From Platanthera guangdongensis (Eukaryota > Streptophyta > Magnoliopsida > Asparagales > Orchidaceae): a stretch of DNA of 64,000 nt. This document shows positions 1 to 11,330 of the stretch, piece by piece. The notes under the pieces were generated by a model that had not been told where the DNA came from, made no database searches, and was given only the letters and a program-made list of their open reading frames with translations. Made by a program: the position numbers and the translations under genes. The stretch is taken from NCBI GenBank assembly GCA_039583875.1, contig CM077151.1, positions 123,385,047-123,449,046 of the forward strand, given 5' to 3'. Every line of letters starts with the position of its first letter. Within the stretch, counting starts at the first letter, position 1.

Positions 1-220
1 TTGGTAAGGTAACATACGCATAACAAGTATTTAAAGAAATTTAACTTACTACAAATTAAACCGTACCTTTCACCACATCCGCTTGTTTTATGGCCTCCTA
101 TTGGCCAAGATTATAAACACTTGGTTGAGCAGGAGCATAATGGGACGCGGTTGACTCCACCGCCTTGCCCTTCTCTTCATAAGTTGCTCCCGGCTTTCTC
201 TCGGACTTGGGACGTCCGCT

Positions 221-1214
221 CTAACAATCACGGGCAAAGTTCCCAGGCTTCCCACAAGTAAAACATGCACCTGGGGTCCGACCCGTGGTCGACCCAGAAG
301 CACCGGAAGAAGGAGCTGGACCCGAAGTCCTAGCCTTCTTATAGATTTTACGGTACCCAGACTTTGAGGTAGTGGGCACCTTGAACTCAGTCCTCTTATC
401 TCCCAAGCTCGACTTTGCTTGAACATTCTTCATTTCCTTCTCCAAGGACCGGGCCGTGTTGACCAAGGTCAAAAAACCCTGTGTCATCGGCCCCGAGAGT
501 AGTAGCCTCAAGTCATCTCTTAGACCTTCTTAGAAACGGTTGGTCTTACGCTCCTCATCCGCGATGGGTGGAGCTAGCATACCGACCCAACCGAGTAAAC
601 TCATGGAGATACTCATCCACGCTACTCTCTCCTTATACCAACCTCTGGAACTCATTCTCCAAAGTTATCCTCTGAGTCGAAGGGAGGTACCTAGCCAAGA
701 ACAGTCTCGAGAACTCCTCCATTGAGACGTCTGTAAGTTGCATACCTCTCAATAGATGCATCTTCAAACCCTCCCACCACAGCTTAGCATCTCCATCCAA
801 CAGGAACGTAGCTATAGTGGTCATCTGCCACTCCTCCGTCTCCGTCGCTGTCAAGACTCTCTTCACACGGGAGAGCCAGTCTTCAGCTTGAGATGGGGTT
901 CCCAACCTCAAGAATACCAGAGGATTAAAGCTCACGACATGTTTGAGCTGTCTCTCGTTTGCCCTCCTTGGCACCAACGGCTCCACTACTACCTGCTCCA
1001 CTCTTCTCGGCTCAACCTCTGGAAGAGGTACCTGCTCCATCGCAAGAGTGGGCTGCTGCATTTGCCTTGCAGGATGCGCATTAATCATGGCAAACACTTC
1101 TTCGGCCACCAATCGTATGGTCTCAGCTGATGGAGATGTTGAAGGAGCAACATTTGGTGCACTACTAGCCTCAGAAACCCGGCATTCCGATGGCCCAGCA
1201 CTGCTTCTGGTCAC
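221..1214 (-). pseudogene. Decayed Ty3/gypsy gag of element A
   Basis: Reads leftward from ATG 1214-1212. The first 193 codons give a retrotransposon gag segment (about residues 95-190) with the familiar WWEGLK and FLARYLPS motifs. The frame is lost near 633, and a second open piece (511-221) carries the zinc-knuckle region. That knuckle reads CFTCGKPGNFARDC, with Asn where the CCHC His is expected, and a stop follows directly, so the protein would not be functional as it stands. The gene begins about 215 bp inside the PBS/LTR, as expected for a gypsy 5' end. Pol would lie left of the window. Gag would form the cytoplasmic virus-like particle. The gypsy call is firm; the clade is not resolved. 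Confidence 0.8.
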
Positions 1215-1427
1215 CTATAGTGGTACAAAACACCGTTAAGCGACCAAACAATATTGCAAAACGCAATTATAGGAACACGCAGGTTCCTCAAACACATGTA
1301 TTTTTCATTCCTAAGTGGACATTCATGGGTTCTTTTGCTTTTGTAACGATGACGCACACACATGTGCTCACCACCCCTTAAAAGAATTTGTCCACGAATT
1401 CATTTTAAGCCTGACCGAAACCAGTAG

Positions 1428-1440
1428 TCTGATACCAAAT
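1428..1440 (-). other. Primer-binding site of element A (tRNA-iMet)
   Basis: Read on the minus strand this is ATTTGGTATCAGA, complementary to the 3' end of initiator tRNA-Met. It directly abuts the LTR end at 1441, which fixes this LTR as the 5' LTR of a minus-strand element. Confidence 0.85.
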
Positions 1441-3617
1441 TGTAACACCCCCTATCCGTCGCATAGCATATAGCAGTTGGTCCATCCGGAGCCTGACGTC
1501 ATATACAACAGACAGACCGGGTGGTTACTCAATGGAAACCATCCAACCAATCCAAAGTCCTACAAAGAGCATTCTAGCGGAAACAATTAAAATTGTTGCA
1601 TTAATAAAGAACCCAACACTAGCATGAATGTTCACTAATACGCCAAAAGGAATGAAGTACAAATACACAAGTACAGGCCTTATGGCCTTACAATTGTTTT
1701 CCTCAAATTATATGTTTTCAAACCTTGGCACGCAGGCCGGCCATACATGAATAAAAGAAAACACACAAAATTAGGCCTTCGAGGGACGGCTCAGCAACTT
1801 GGGCTTTAGCCCGCTATTTACCCCTCAGCTCCGCAGCACCTGCAAGCACAATCCACCGCAACGGTGGCAAACCAAAGCAACGGTCGGCAATGCTGACCAA
1901 ATTATAACGATCCCGCCCCCAATTCGGTGCGGCGATGCTCCGTCCCTGCAGTTTATTAGCATAACCAAGCAGTATATATATATACATTGCATCACAGGCG
2001 TTGGCATGCACGACCACACGCCCCGTACACTCAGGGCACATTCTTGGTGAACCGGTCAATGTCACGTCAATTTAAGCCATAGATACCCCGGTCTCACCAC
2101 CGCCACTTGACGACCAAACTATGAGAATTTTGTCTTCCTGGCATGGGTCATGTCAATTTAAGCCAAGACCGCCGAAGACCCTCATCTATGCCAACGGCTC
2201 ACACCGAACGACATAGAGCGGGTACGGTTCCGTCTAACCCGTGCTCACATCGCAACGACAATTTAAGTCATATGCGCGGGTCAAACGTCTCCCGAGTCCC
2301 GTTTCTGTTACACACTTCACATAACCCAGTTATGTTCAAGTTAGCTCCCAGGCCACCAAGTTGGCAGAATCACGCATCTGCCCAGTTTTCCGGGTGCACC
2401 TTGGGGTTAATCCCCAAGGCTCCCTATTGCAATCTACCACGTAGGAAATGCGAAAAACACACATTTGCACGGAGTCTTCTCCGACCATTTATGCAATGCA
2501 ACATCACCGATGCAGACCAACTTTTCCGGGTAGGCTTCACACATCATGCCTATATCTGTTCTCGATTACGGACTCTACATGTACACAACGGGGACTATTC
2601 ATGTCTACCCGAATGAACGCCTCAAACTCACCGCAAACTCGCGAGAGCGGGCTTCCCTATGCAAAAGAAGTAGAGCTTCACATGCTCAAGTAGAGAATCA
2701 TTACCCGAGCATTCTTCCTTGGCGCCATGGAAATGTAAGCGGATGAAAAGCACCGCACTCTCCTTGCCTCCATAGATCCGAAGTCAGTTCGCGATTTGGA
2801 GCTCCGAAGCTATGCCGGCGACCGGATCTAGGCTTCTTCTTCTTCCTTTGCTCTCCCATCTCTCTAGACTTAGAAAGAGAACCACTCAAGTGAAATGAGG
2901 GTTTTAAAGGCTCAATCCCGAGTATATCCTAGTAGTAACAACCCCCAACCGTCGGATCCCAAAATAAGGAAACGAATGGCTACGATTCGTAGCTGAAAAG
3001 TAAAACCTGGGCCTAACACAGCCTGTGACACGCCCGTGTCCAGGGACGTGTCCCTCATTCTCTGTCAAAATCAACGCGTTATGAAAAGTACACGGGTTCC
3101 GATACGACCGTGTTTAACCTGACATGCCCGTGTTCAAACTGACACGACCGTGTGGTTGACCGTGTGCCCCCATCGACACAGCCCCGAAAATAACCCGAGA
3201 CTCACACTGAACTTGGACACGCCCGTGTCAAACCCAAACACGGCTGGGCTCCAGACCGTGTTCACTGTCTTGACACTTCGTCGAGCGAAGTTCATCGACC
3301 ACACGACACGGTCTTGGACACGCCCGTGTCCTAGGCCATGTTCCGTGTCTCGACATTTTGTCAAGCGGAAATCGTCGACTTCCATGCCAGATCGTCGACA
3401 CGAGCTCGACACGCCCTGAGACACGCCCGTGTCTCTGGCCGTGTTCGCTGCTCCATGATCGTCGACTCCAAAAATTCGTCGAACTCACGGCCAAATCGTC
3501 GACTCGAGCCTGACATGCCCTGGGACACGCCCGTGTCCCAGACCATGTGCCCGCTGCCAAATTCCAGATTTGGCCCAAAACGCCTCCTATCGCACTTTTG
3601 AGTTTCGGGGCGTTACA
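1441..3617 (-). mobile_element. 5' LTR of gypsy element A (A1)
   Basis: A 2177-bp LTR bounded by TGTAACACC and GGCGTTACA. The same family recurs as the split solo LTR 40648-56077 and as 60716-63006 (2291 bp). The gag-proximal half holds short shadow reading frames only. The distal half (about 3010-3560) is dense in the motif ACACGCCCGTGT and in TCGTCGA-type words. The left end of the element is outside the window; its TSD should be CACTG (3618-3622). Confidence 0.9.
3010..3560. repeat. ACACGCCCGTGT / TCGTCGA motif array in LTR A1
   Basis: Irregular array of short CpG-rich words: GACACGCCCGTGTCC and partial forms such as CCGTGTG recur every 30-80 bp, interspersed with ATCGTCGA/TCGAC words. 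Spacing is irregular, so it is not a satellite. Equivalent arrays are in the other two copies of this LTR (42230-42400 with 55550-56010; 62310-62940). Confidence 0.75.
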
Positions 3618-4160
3618 CACTGTGCCTAGGAGTTGCGGGGCGAGGTGTGGAGGAAACGACTTAGTCTTTTTGACTAATGTTCGGTGACCAAACTATTTTT
3701 AGGAGATTGAGGAGATGGAGCACCAGCACGACCGCAGGACGAGATGACAGGACGTGTGGAACTGATACCACCACCTACTACTACTACTACTACTACAGAG
3801 TTGCCTCAGGTGAGACGAATTGGTGATGATAGTTATCTTCCGCAGTTTAGAGTTGAGAGAGAGAGAGATTTTGATATGTTGTATTTAGGCATAAGCCCTT
3901 TTTACTTCTGTACTCATATGGCCTGATGTATTCCCTTTTCATATATTTATATATATGTACTGTGACTGTGGACTAGTTGTGGTTTACTTTTACCGCTATA
4001 CTTCTGTTTCTCATTTTGGCTTCCAAGTTATATGATCGTATTAGCCGGCAGAATTAGTGTATTGCGGTGTCGACTAACCCGTGCGTTAGTTTCACCATAA
4101 GATGGCAGTTCTGGGCATAAGACCGGGTAGCCTCCTTGGTAAGGGGAGGGGGGTCTTACA
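3618..4160 (+). mobile_element. Right end of 5' LTR of gypsy element C
   Basis: This segment matches 22776-23309, the end of the 3' LTR of C, including the GGCGAGGTGTGGA stretch, a short (TAC)n tract and the terminal AGGGGAGGGGGGTCTTACA. The upstream part of this LTR is missing because element A is inserted at 3617/3618. The copies differ at scattered bases, so C is clearly older than the nested intact element. Confidence 0.8.
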
Positions 4161-4178
4161 AACTTGTATCACTTGACC
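4161..4178 (+). other. Degenerate primer-binding site of element C
   Basis: AACTTGTATCACTTGACC follows the LTR end at 4160. It resembles a tRNA-iMet PBS (TTGGTATCAGAGC) with several substitutions, consistent with an old copy. Confidence 0.5.
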
Positions 4179-7156
4179 GAATGATCATATGAGAAACAAG
4201 TCCACAACACTGGACCACCCCGCACGAGCATTAGTTTGGAGACAAACTATGCAGCGGAAGCAATGGTGTGCCCATGTGAAAAAAGTCACAGAAAATAGTC
4301 CATTAAAACAATAAGTTAGGCCAATACAATTAGGACAGCACCTTAGTTTGACTTACCAAGAGGATTTCGTAGTCTATCCAAGTCTAAAATCGACCTCGGA
4401 GATAGGTTGGTTAAGGTACGAGGATACCCAAATTCACCAAGGGAAGAATTTGACGCAAGAGTCACTCTTAAGGCTTAAATTCCGATGTCCCTACTCCACC
4501 TATCGAGTAATATTATCACTTCTTACCCAAGCTGATAGGACCGCCTTAAGGAGAATTGGTGCATATAATCTATTAGTAGAATAGTAGGGTACTCGTAAAC
4601 TTAACCCTCATATTGATGACTTGATTATGTTGAGACAACCACAGTGGCAAATACCAAAGGTATATAGCATATCAATTAGTCTCAAGGTGGAACTCTAGGT
4701 CTAAGATTGTTAGACCTAAGGATTGAGTGCACATATAAGAGGAATGCACTATAAATATTAAGGGAATTTAGCCGAAAAGTATTGGGGGCTAATCCTTTTG
4801 TTTATTGGGCTAAATAGGTAACGACTTGAATTTCTCTAGAACCGGTTTATAAAACATGTGTCACAAACATAGTGATCTAGAAGACTTGATTAATTCAAAT
4901 GTTGCTCAAGTAATATGAGGTTTCGTATTCGTATAATCGACAAGATAATCAACCCTCCCTAGAATTTTGAGATATACGTAGAGGGTTGCCCGCTTGGATA
5001 TATTACAACCCTAGAATAAGGAAAGTCTCCATGAGAAGTTAGAAACTTTCGCGGGCTTGTGAATCAGATCGTTACTTGACACAACTTTAAGAGAGATTGT
5101 AATTTCATCAATGCATAATGACATGCTATATTCCAAAGATCAAAACAAATTGCATATAATCCACAAGAATTCGAACAAATGGCCTTTCGATAAACTAAAA
5201 TCAAGCAGTAACGACGACACAAAGGTTTTATGTAAAATTTAAGGAATATGTTACCACAGCTAAGAACATTCCTAGATGCCCCAACACCTTAACCCAATTG
5301 ATGTGACACGCGATTAATAATTATATCATCGGTTAAGTATTTGATTAATGAACTCAGATATATTGCAAGAAAAAACCACTTTGAATTGATAATTCAGTAT
5401 AAGTCGGAATGAACGTTGGAAATTCTGCGTAGCTGTGGCTCTTAGGAAAGTGACTATAACTTTCACATATTAAATGTGTAGAATTGGGGGAAGTGGAAAT
5501 GATGATGGATCTCTGCAATCCACGCCTACCTGACATGCTCAGGTCATAATGTTAGAAACGTACAGATCGAGACAGAGTAACATCATGGTAATGTGAAGGA
5601 GTGATTACGGGACTTAACTATGACGTGATTGGAGCCCATAAAATAAGGATTCAAATATTTGGGTAGTTATGTCTATAACACTGGGGGGTATAACGATCCC
5701 AGAAAACTTAAAGTCGAGTGAAAAATCAAACTTTGAAGACGTATATTATAGGTATGATCCTTTGGATGTGACTCTGATGATCAAAGAACCAAAACAAAGG
5801 TGTTCGATGATGATTTACAGATGGTGTGTTCTCTCAAAGAATCAACCCTTTTCAAATTTAATTGGTTTACTAACCCTTATACTTTGGGAGATAGTTTAAG
5901 TTATAATTAGAAATCTTGATAAGATAATGTCTTGCATTTAGAATATAATGGTTAAGTTACTATGGTTAGGTATGATTTAGTACTACCTTATTTGATCCTA
6001 AATGGGGCTGGGATTTGGAGAATTAACCACAATGAGGAGATATCATTACTATTCATGCTTACATGATGTAGCCAGTCACTTGATCATAATGGTGAACTAT
6101 AAACTTGAATGATTCAAATTAAGCAAAAGTCATCATATTGGAACTTAAGAATTGAAATAAGGTAACGTTATGATAAATAGTATTAATCTTCTATAGCATG
6201 ACAATGAAAATGCAACGACTCAATGTAACGGCCAAAGTTTGTTAGGGTGCGAGGCGCTACTCTGGTATCATCCCGTAACTTCACCGCCTGTATTGTGATA
6301 TATGCTGTGGGGCCCCGGCCGGACCTTCTAGTATATACTATATGAACGGATGGGGTTGTTACACTTAACAAATTCAAATGTGGTGGATGATTAGTTGAAA
6401 CATACACATAGGTATGATCCCTTGATTATGATAACATCGAGAACTGGGACACATAAATTGATAACATCATGATCACCTTAGGAAATTCATGACTATGGAG
6501 AGATCAAATTTTGGTTGCTAAGGTGTATATGGTGAAATTACACGAGAAGTAATGAGTGTTTATTAAGATTCTCTTTATGATGAAATCGATTTGTGTCAGA
6601 CCTCACCATTATTAGATAGATACGATTATAAATTTATGAATTAGATTATATATGAAAAACAATTGGGAGTCATTTATATCAATACCAATATCATTAATGA
6701 TCGCTTGATGTACCCTTGAAAGGTGAACACTCTATGAATTATGTATTACCGTTTATGTAGAGCTGTAATAATTCATGAGTCTGGAAGAAACAAAATAATG
6801 ACCTCTTCATCACATCTTAATTATTGGAGGTTGGTTAATTACTATACATAAGATGGATCTTCGTAATAAATAATATCACGATACATTGCATTTGAAGAAT
6901 AAATGTAGTATAAGCTATGAGGCATGATGCGATTCTGGAAGAAAAATCTGACATTTGTGTGCTCAATTCTACATATAAAAGTATGTATTCTCACATACTT
7001 GGTGGTCATTGCTCGTAAGGGACACCGAACCAACATATGATTAAGGTTTATTTAATGATAATGCGTTGAAAAACTTGGAGATATGCCAATGTAATCCTGA
7101 TTATGAATATAATGGAGTATAATGAAAATACACTTGGATCGGAATTTATATAGTAT
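4179..7156. mobile_element. Decayed AT-rich internal region of element C
   Basis: About 3 kb between the PBS and the surviving integrase tail. It is AT-rich and full of stops, and no gag, protease or RT motif is legible on either strand. A functional gypsy element would need roughly 5 kb here for gag to IN, so deletion plus decay is likely. The only structured item is the 140-bp LTR-like insert at 6224-6363. Confidence 0.5.
6224..6363 (-). mobile_element. 140-bp mini-LTR related to family A
   Basis: Bounded by TGTAACGGCC and GGTTGTTACA. Read on the minus strand its start follows the left end of LTR A closely: TGTAACA-CCCC, then ATCCGT, a GTATA-rich stretch, then GTCCGGCCGGGGCCC (compare 40648-40710). 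Flanks CTCAA and CTTAA match at four of five bases, a possible TSD. It has no coding capacity. It could be an internally deleted solo LTR or a SMART/TRIM-like element. Confidence 0.5.
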
Positions 7157-7654
7157 ATGAGTGCTCAGACACAACTGATTAGGGATCAGATATTGGAGGC
7201 TCAGAATAGGCAGGCCAAGTACTACAATGTACGATATCAAATGGTGGAGTTCCAGGTGGGGAACATTGGTTTCTTGAAGATACGTCGGGTGCATGGTGTC
7301 TCTCGGGTGGAAAGTCACAAGAAGCTCAGCCCTCGATATATGAGGGCGTATTTGATCCTGGAGCGAATCGGCCCCTTATCTTACAGGCAGGAGATGTCGC
7401 TAAAGTTAGGGAATTTGCATGACATCTTTCACTTCTCCTCACTTTTAAGAGCTCTACTTCGACCAGAACAACATATTACCACTGCAGCAGGACCGGTAAC
7501 ACTAAACATATCAGTTTATTTGGAGCCGGTCCGGAGCGATGATGCGACGATTCGAGTTCTGCTGAAGAAGGTTCACCGAGTGAAGGTATTGTGGTCCAAC
7601 TACGGACGGGATGAGCACACCTGGGAGCTGATAGATCTGATACGAGAACTATAA
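7157..7654 (+). pseudogene. Integrase C-terminus and chromodomain-like tail of element C
   Basis: A 165-aa open piece. Residues 1-110 match the end of gypsy integrase (KYYNVRYQ, then FLKIRRVHGV, LSPRYMRAYLILERIG and LHDIFHFS). Residues 135-165 (VKVLWSNYGRDEHTWELIDL) match the chromodomain-like tail of chromoviruses. Everything upstream of it in pol is gone. The first ATG is incidental; this is a remnant of a longer polyprotein. Such tails bind modified histones and bias insertion toward heterochromatin; here only the relic remains. It ends 137 bp before the 3' LTR, a normal spacing. Confidence 0.8.
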
Positions 7655-7791
7655 CCGGAGCTTTTCGCCTCATGTGTATTTTAACTATGTTGAAATTTTC
7701 TTAAAATTCTTGTGCATAAAAACCCCGTAGACCCAAACTTGAATTTCGGGGACGAAATTATTTTTTTTGTTTATTAGGATTTGTAACATCC

Positions 7792-8192
7792 CATGTTACT
7801 TCTAGACCCCTTAACTAAGATTGGGTTAGGCATGGTGTGGGTGTTAGGGAAATTAGCTAGGTTTGACCCTAGGTAATGTGTTGTAGCCATGTGGGGCCCA
7901 CTAAGGGGCCAAAGTCAAACTAGGTCAAACTAGCCTAAATAGGAACCCTAGCCACACCATGACCCCACCACATTGCCCTAACCCTAAAATAATCTAAGTG
8001 GACCCTAGGGCATGTCATTAGGTCAACCTTTTGACCCTAGTTGACCAAAGTCAACCATGACCCTAATTTGGTCACACATATACCTATAGGCCCAATTAGC
8101 CCAAGTAGGGCACCACATTGACCCAACCCAAGTTGGATGGTGCCAATAGACCCATGACCACCAAGTGGGGTCAGCCCACTCATCATGGTTGA
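7792..8192 (+). mobile_element. 3' LTR of element C, left part
   Basis: Starts TGTAACATCCCATGTTAC after a degraded polypurine stretch and continues with TTGACC/GGTCAA-rich sequence. It is interrupted at 8192 by the chromovirus-like element and resumes at 18978. Confidence 0.75.
8188..8192. repeat. Target-site duplication GTTGA (left)
   Basis: GTTGA precedes the 5' LTR at 8193. The matching copy is not at the 3' LTR end (TGCAC at 18538) but at 18973-18977, after the palindrome. GTTGA is a common word in this LTR, so chance is possible. Confidence 0.55.
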
Positions 8193-8659
8193 TGTAACGC
8201 CCCCAGTTTTTCCTAGTATTATTCTTTTGTCTGCTGACGTCATAATAGCGGAAGGGCGTTACGTGTCCGGGAGTTGACGGTGCGACGCCGTTTGTGTTTT
8301 TTTTTTTGCGTCCGTTAGGTTTGACCGGCTAGATTTGGGATATGCGTCGGAACCGAAATTTCTTTTACATCGGGAAGCTGAGTTATATAATTTCTGACTT
8401 GCTCGTAGAGTTTCGTCGCAATCCGAGCTTTGTTTTTTTGGAGTCTCGGCCCACGTTTGAAATTCGGATAATTAAAAATTACCGTAACTTCGTTAGGCCA
8501 TAACTCGAGTTCGGTGCGTCAGATTTTTGATTCCGACTTCGTCGTTGGGTTCGTAGCGTCGACATTCGCCTGGGACGCGAATTTCGTCCGTTTTGGCGCG
8601 CGTTTGGGTCTTCGTAATAGTATAGAAATTTTAATTAAATTTCCCCTTTTTTAGATTTT

Positions 8660-8888
8660 CTGCGCTCAGAGATCTCCGAGCGGAGCTCAGAGATCTCGGC
8701 GCTCAGAGATCTCCGAGCGGAGCTCAGAGATCTCTGCGCTCAGAGATCTCCGAGCGGAGCTCAGAGATCTCCGAGCTCAGAGATCTCCGAGCTCAGAGAT
8801 CTCCGAGCTCAGAGATCTCCGAGCTCAGAGATCTCCGAGCTCAGAGATCTCCGAGCTCAGAGATCTCCGAGCTCAGCTCAGATCTCTG
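8660..8888. repeat. GAGCTC / AGAGATCTCC palindromic array, 5' LTR
   Basis: About 13 units of 16-24 bp of the form GAGCTCAGAGATCTCC, each self-complementary around AGATCT and GAGCTC, with variants reading GAGCGGAGCTC. The array can fold in many registers. The 3' LTR copy (16567-16812) has a different unit order. Confidence 0.9.
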
Positions 8889-8925
8889 AGCCATCTTTTT
8901 CCTTCTTTGGTTTTATACCATTATT

Positions 8926-8931
8926 AAGTTT

Positions 8932-8967
<36 letters not shown>

Positions 8968-8975
8968 TTTATACT
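8926..8975. repeat. TTA/TAA microsatellite
   Basis: Tract of alternating TAA and TTA trinucleotides in the 5' LTR. The 3' LTR equivalent at about 16848-16887 differs in repeat number. Confidence 0.9.
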
Positions 8976-10624
8976 TTAAGGTTTTTCCTCCTGAAGCAAG
9001 AAACGAGCCCCCCCATTTCCTTTCCCCTGTTCTTTTCGGCCGAAGCAGTGCAGCGAATTCCTTTTTCTCGGGAGCCTTCCGACCGCCGCCGACGGAGCTC
9101 CGGTGCTCGGAATCGCGAGCCGAACATAGATTCGGAAAGCTCTCGCCGAGATCTACGCGGTCGTGGTGAGTATTTCTACTTTCATGGAATTTCTCCGTTA
9201 GGGTTTTTTGGCCCTAAACTTCCGTTTTGACCTTAATGTTGTAGATTTCTTTTTCTCGCCTTCGCTAGGGCCGATCTGCGTCGTGGTGCCTTCCGAAGTG
9301 CGGTTTCGGGTGGTTGAGGCAAGTGGTGATCTTGCTCTTCTCCCTTTTGTTACGTTTTCTTTTTTCTCCTTTATGCTCCTAGCGAGTTTTCAAATGTTAA
9401 GTTCTTTTTTGTTCGTTTAGCCCTTTCTCATTACAATATCATATCTTGTTTCTTAAAATCCTAAATTATTATCTGGTAGGCCTTATCTCTTGCCTTTGTT
9501 GAGTCAGAAAATGATAAATCTGTTGGAGGTCGTACACGATGTTGGCGGTGCCACCGGTGCGATGCTCTTTTAAAATGATAAATCTGTTGGAGGTTGTACA
9601 CGATGTTGGCGGTGCCACCGGTGCGATGCTCTGAGGGCTGTGACGATGTGTGATGGTATTATCCCCGCACAGTTTCTCTTTTGTTTTCTGATGAGCTGAT
9701 CAGTCTCTTTAATTTGAATAAGATTAATGATCTCAAATGAATGTTATTTGCCTGTGGTGAGTTTGATTTTGTCCGTCTCCACTCATCTTTTGGCGGGCTC
9801 TTTTCCGATTGATTTTTATTGCTAGTTATGACTAGTTTTGTTTAACATGACCCTTGCAGCTAATGTTTCCCTCCGGTCTCGCGGAGGTTTGCTTACTTTC
9901 CTGTTTTTCTTCGTCGTTTGTAACTTGTTTCTGAGGTGTTCTTTCTTTGAATGTCTCAGGTTCTGGACTATAGCAGGTGTTAGTGGGGAGCTGCGTCAGT
10001 TGCTGTTTTCTGACCCTCTTGGGGTAGGGTTTCCTATGAGCTTGCCGACCCATGGGTTCGTGTCAGGTGTTGACGCCCATGGTGCCGTTTTGTTAAACTT
10101 TCTGCTACCTTGCTGCTGCTACTCTTTGATTGCTTTTGGACACTTATTCTGGAACGATTAGTTATGGCTTGGCTTGGGAGCCCCCTTGCTTAGATATGCT
10201 AAGGCAGTTGGAGCATTGCATACCATGATTTGAAATGTTAATCTCATTACTTTCTGCGCATGATAAATCTACCTTTATGTACAGTAAATCTAGATATCTG
10301 ATACTGCATGGTGCACCTCACTTGGTCTACACGAGCATTAGGTCACCAAATGAATAAATTAAGTTTTTTTTTCCACTGCGTAAAACTATATTTTCAAACC
10401 GTGGACTAGTTGATCCACCTAGCCGAGGGACACGGCTTCGCATATTGTGCATAAATTATATTTGGATCATTTTGAGTTTAAAAAAGAAATGATTTCTATA
10501 AGTTGCGAGAGACGATGAGTTGCCTTAACGTCAGTAGATGTCCCCTACGTGACGTGGCATCACAATGCGTAGTTTCCCCTACTCTGATAGTGTTTTAAAT
10601 GCTGGGAAAATGCGGGTTGTGACA

Positions 10625-10638
10625 GTTGGTATCAGAGG
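10625..10638 (+). other. Primer-binding site (tRNA-iMet)
   Basis: GTTGGTATCAGAGG directly after the 5' LTR; TGGTATCAGAG is complementary to the initiator tRNA-Met 3' end. It sets plus-strand orientation. Confidence 0.9.
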
Positions 10639-11189
10639 GAGGTTCTGTGAAAAAGGTAGTAGGGTGGTTTGGCGAGTGAGCCGAACGACTGCTACCCTAA
10701 GCAGAACCTCAAGCGATCATTTCATTGTTTACACACACTGATATGTCATCGGTATGTCTTGACCGAAGCACAGTCACTACACTCATAGCATGATAAGAAG
10801 TATACAAGGCATATTATGTAGTATGGGATGCATAATATGTGTTGTATATGGATCCATCATAGGAGGTGACATGTGACGGTTATGTAGTATGGGATGCATA
10901 ACCACCATTACATGAATGCCCATTAGCACGTTTTCTTTTTTCGTTACATGTAATGTTATGTAGTATGGGATGCATAACATTGCATGTGTACTCCGCTCAT
11001 AGCATGCATTAAGGCCTCTTTCTAGAATGCATAGCACTGCATACAATCATATCATCGCATAAGCACGCGTGCCAAGTTAAAGACATACCAGATGACATAT
11101 GTACACACATGATTTGAAAAGAAATTCAAATGTTCATGCACTCATGTCATACATTCATATCGTCCTAGTTAAGTTCATAGCATTGTTTC
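10639..11189 (+). other. Untranslated leader with TATGTAGTATGGGATGCATA repeats
   Basis: About 550 bp between PBS and gag. TTATGTAGTATGGGATGCAT recurs at about 10816, 10880 and 10955 with unlike spacers. No gene is visible. A packaging or translation role for the leader is possible but not shown. Confidence 0.6.
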
Positions 11190-11330
11190 ATGGAATTCCA
11201 GAGCAAGGTAGCAGCAATAGCAGATAAATTTCTTTTCCGTTCCAAAATGATCCGGGATATATTTTTCGTGTCTGCTTGGCTTAAGTGCCTTAAGCCGGTT
11301 TTTGAGTTGATGTCCATCTATCTTGTAGAC

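Larger units (their letters stand above)
8193..10624 (+). mobile_element. 5' LTR of the chromovirus-like element
   Basis: A 2432-bp LTR with ends TGTAACGCCCCC and GGGTTGTGACA. It contains the GAGCTC/AGAGATCTCC array, a TTA microsatellite and a roughly 64-bp tandem duplication (about 9508-9631, beginning AAAATGATAAATCTG). Short frames near 9048-9420 and 9838-10161 recur in the 3' LTR and are not counted as genes. Confidence 0.9.

Noticed and set aside
88..426. 112-codon minus-strand frame in element A
   Set aside because: Shadow of the decayed gag in another frame; Arg/Leu-rich without motif.
1974..1986. TATATATATATAC as a promoter TATA box
   Set aside because: Simple (TA)n tract inside LTR A; position within the LTR gives no support for a specific start site.
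8660..8888. Regular repeats with spacers, superficially CRISPR-like
   Set aside because: Units are contiguous and self-complementary with no unique spacers; plant LTR context.
9048..10161. Several 60-107-codon frames in the chromovirus-like LTR
   Set aside because: They recur in the 3' LTR, lie within the regulatory repeat and show no domain.
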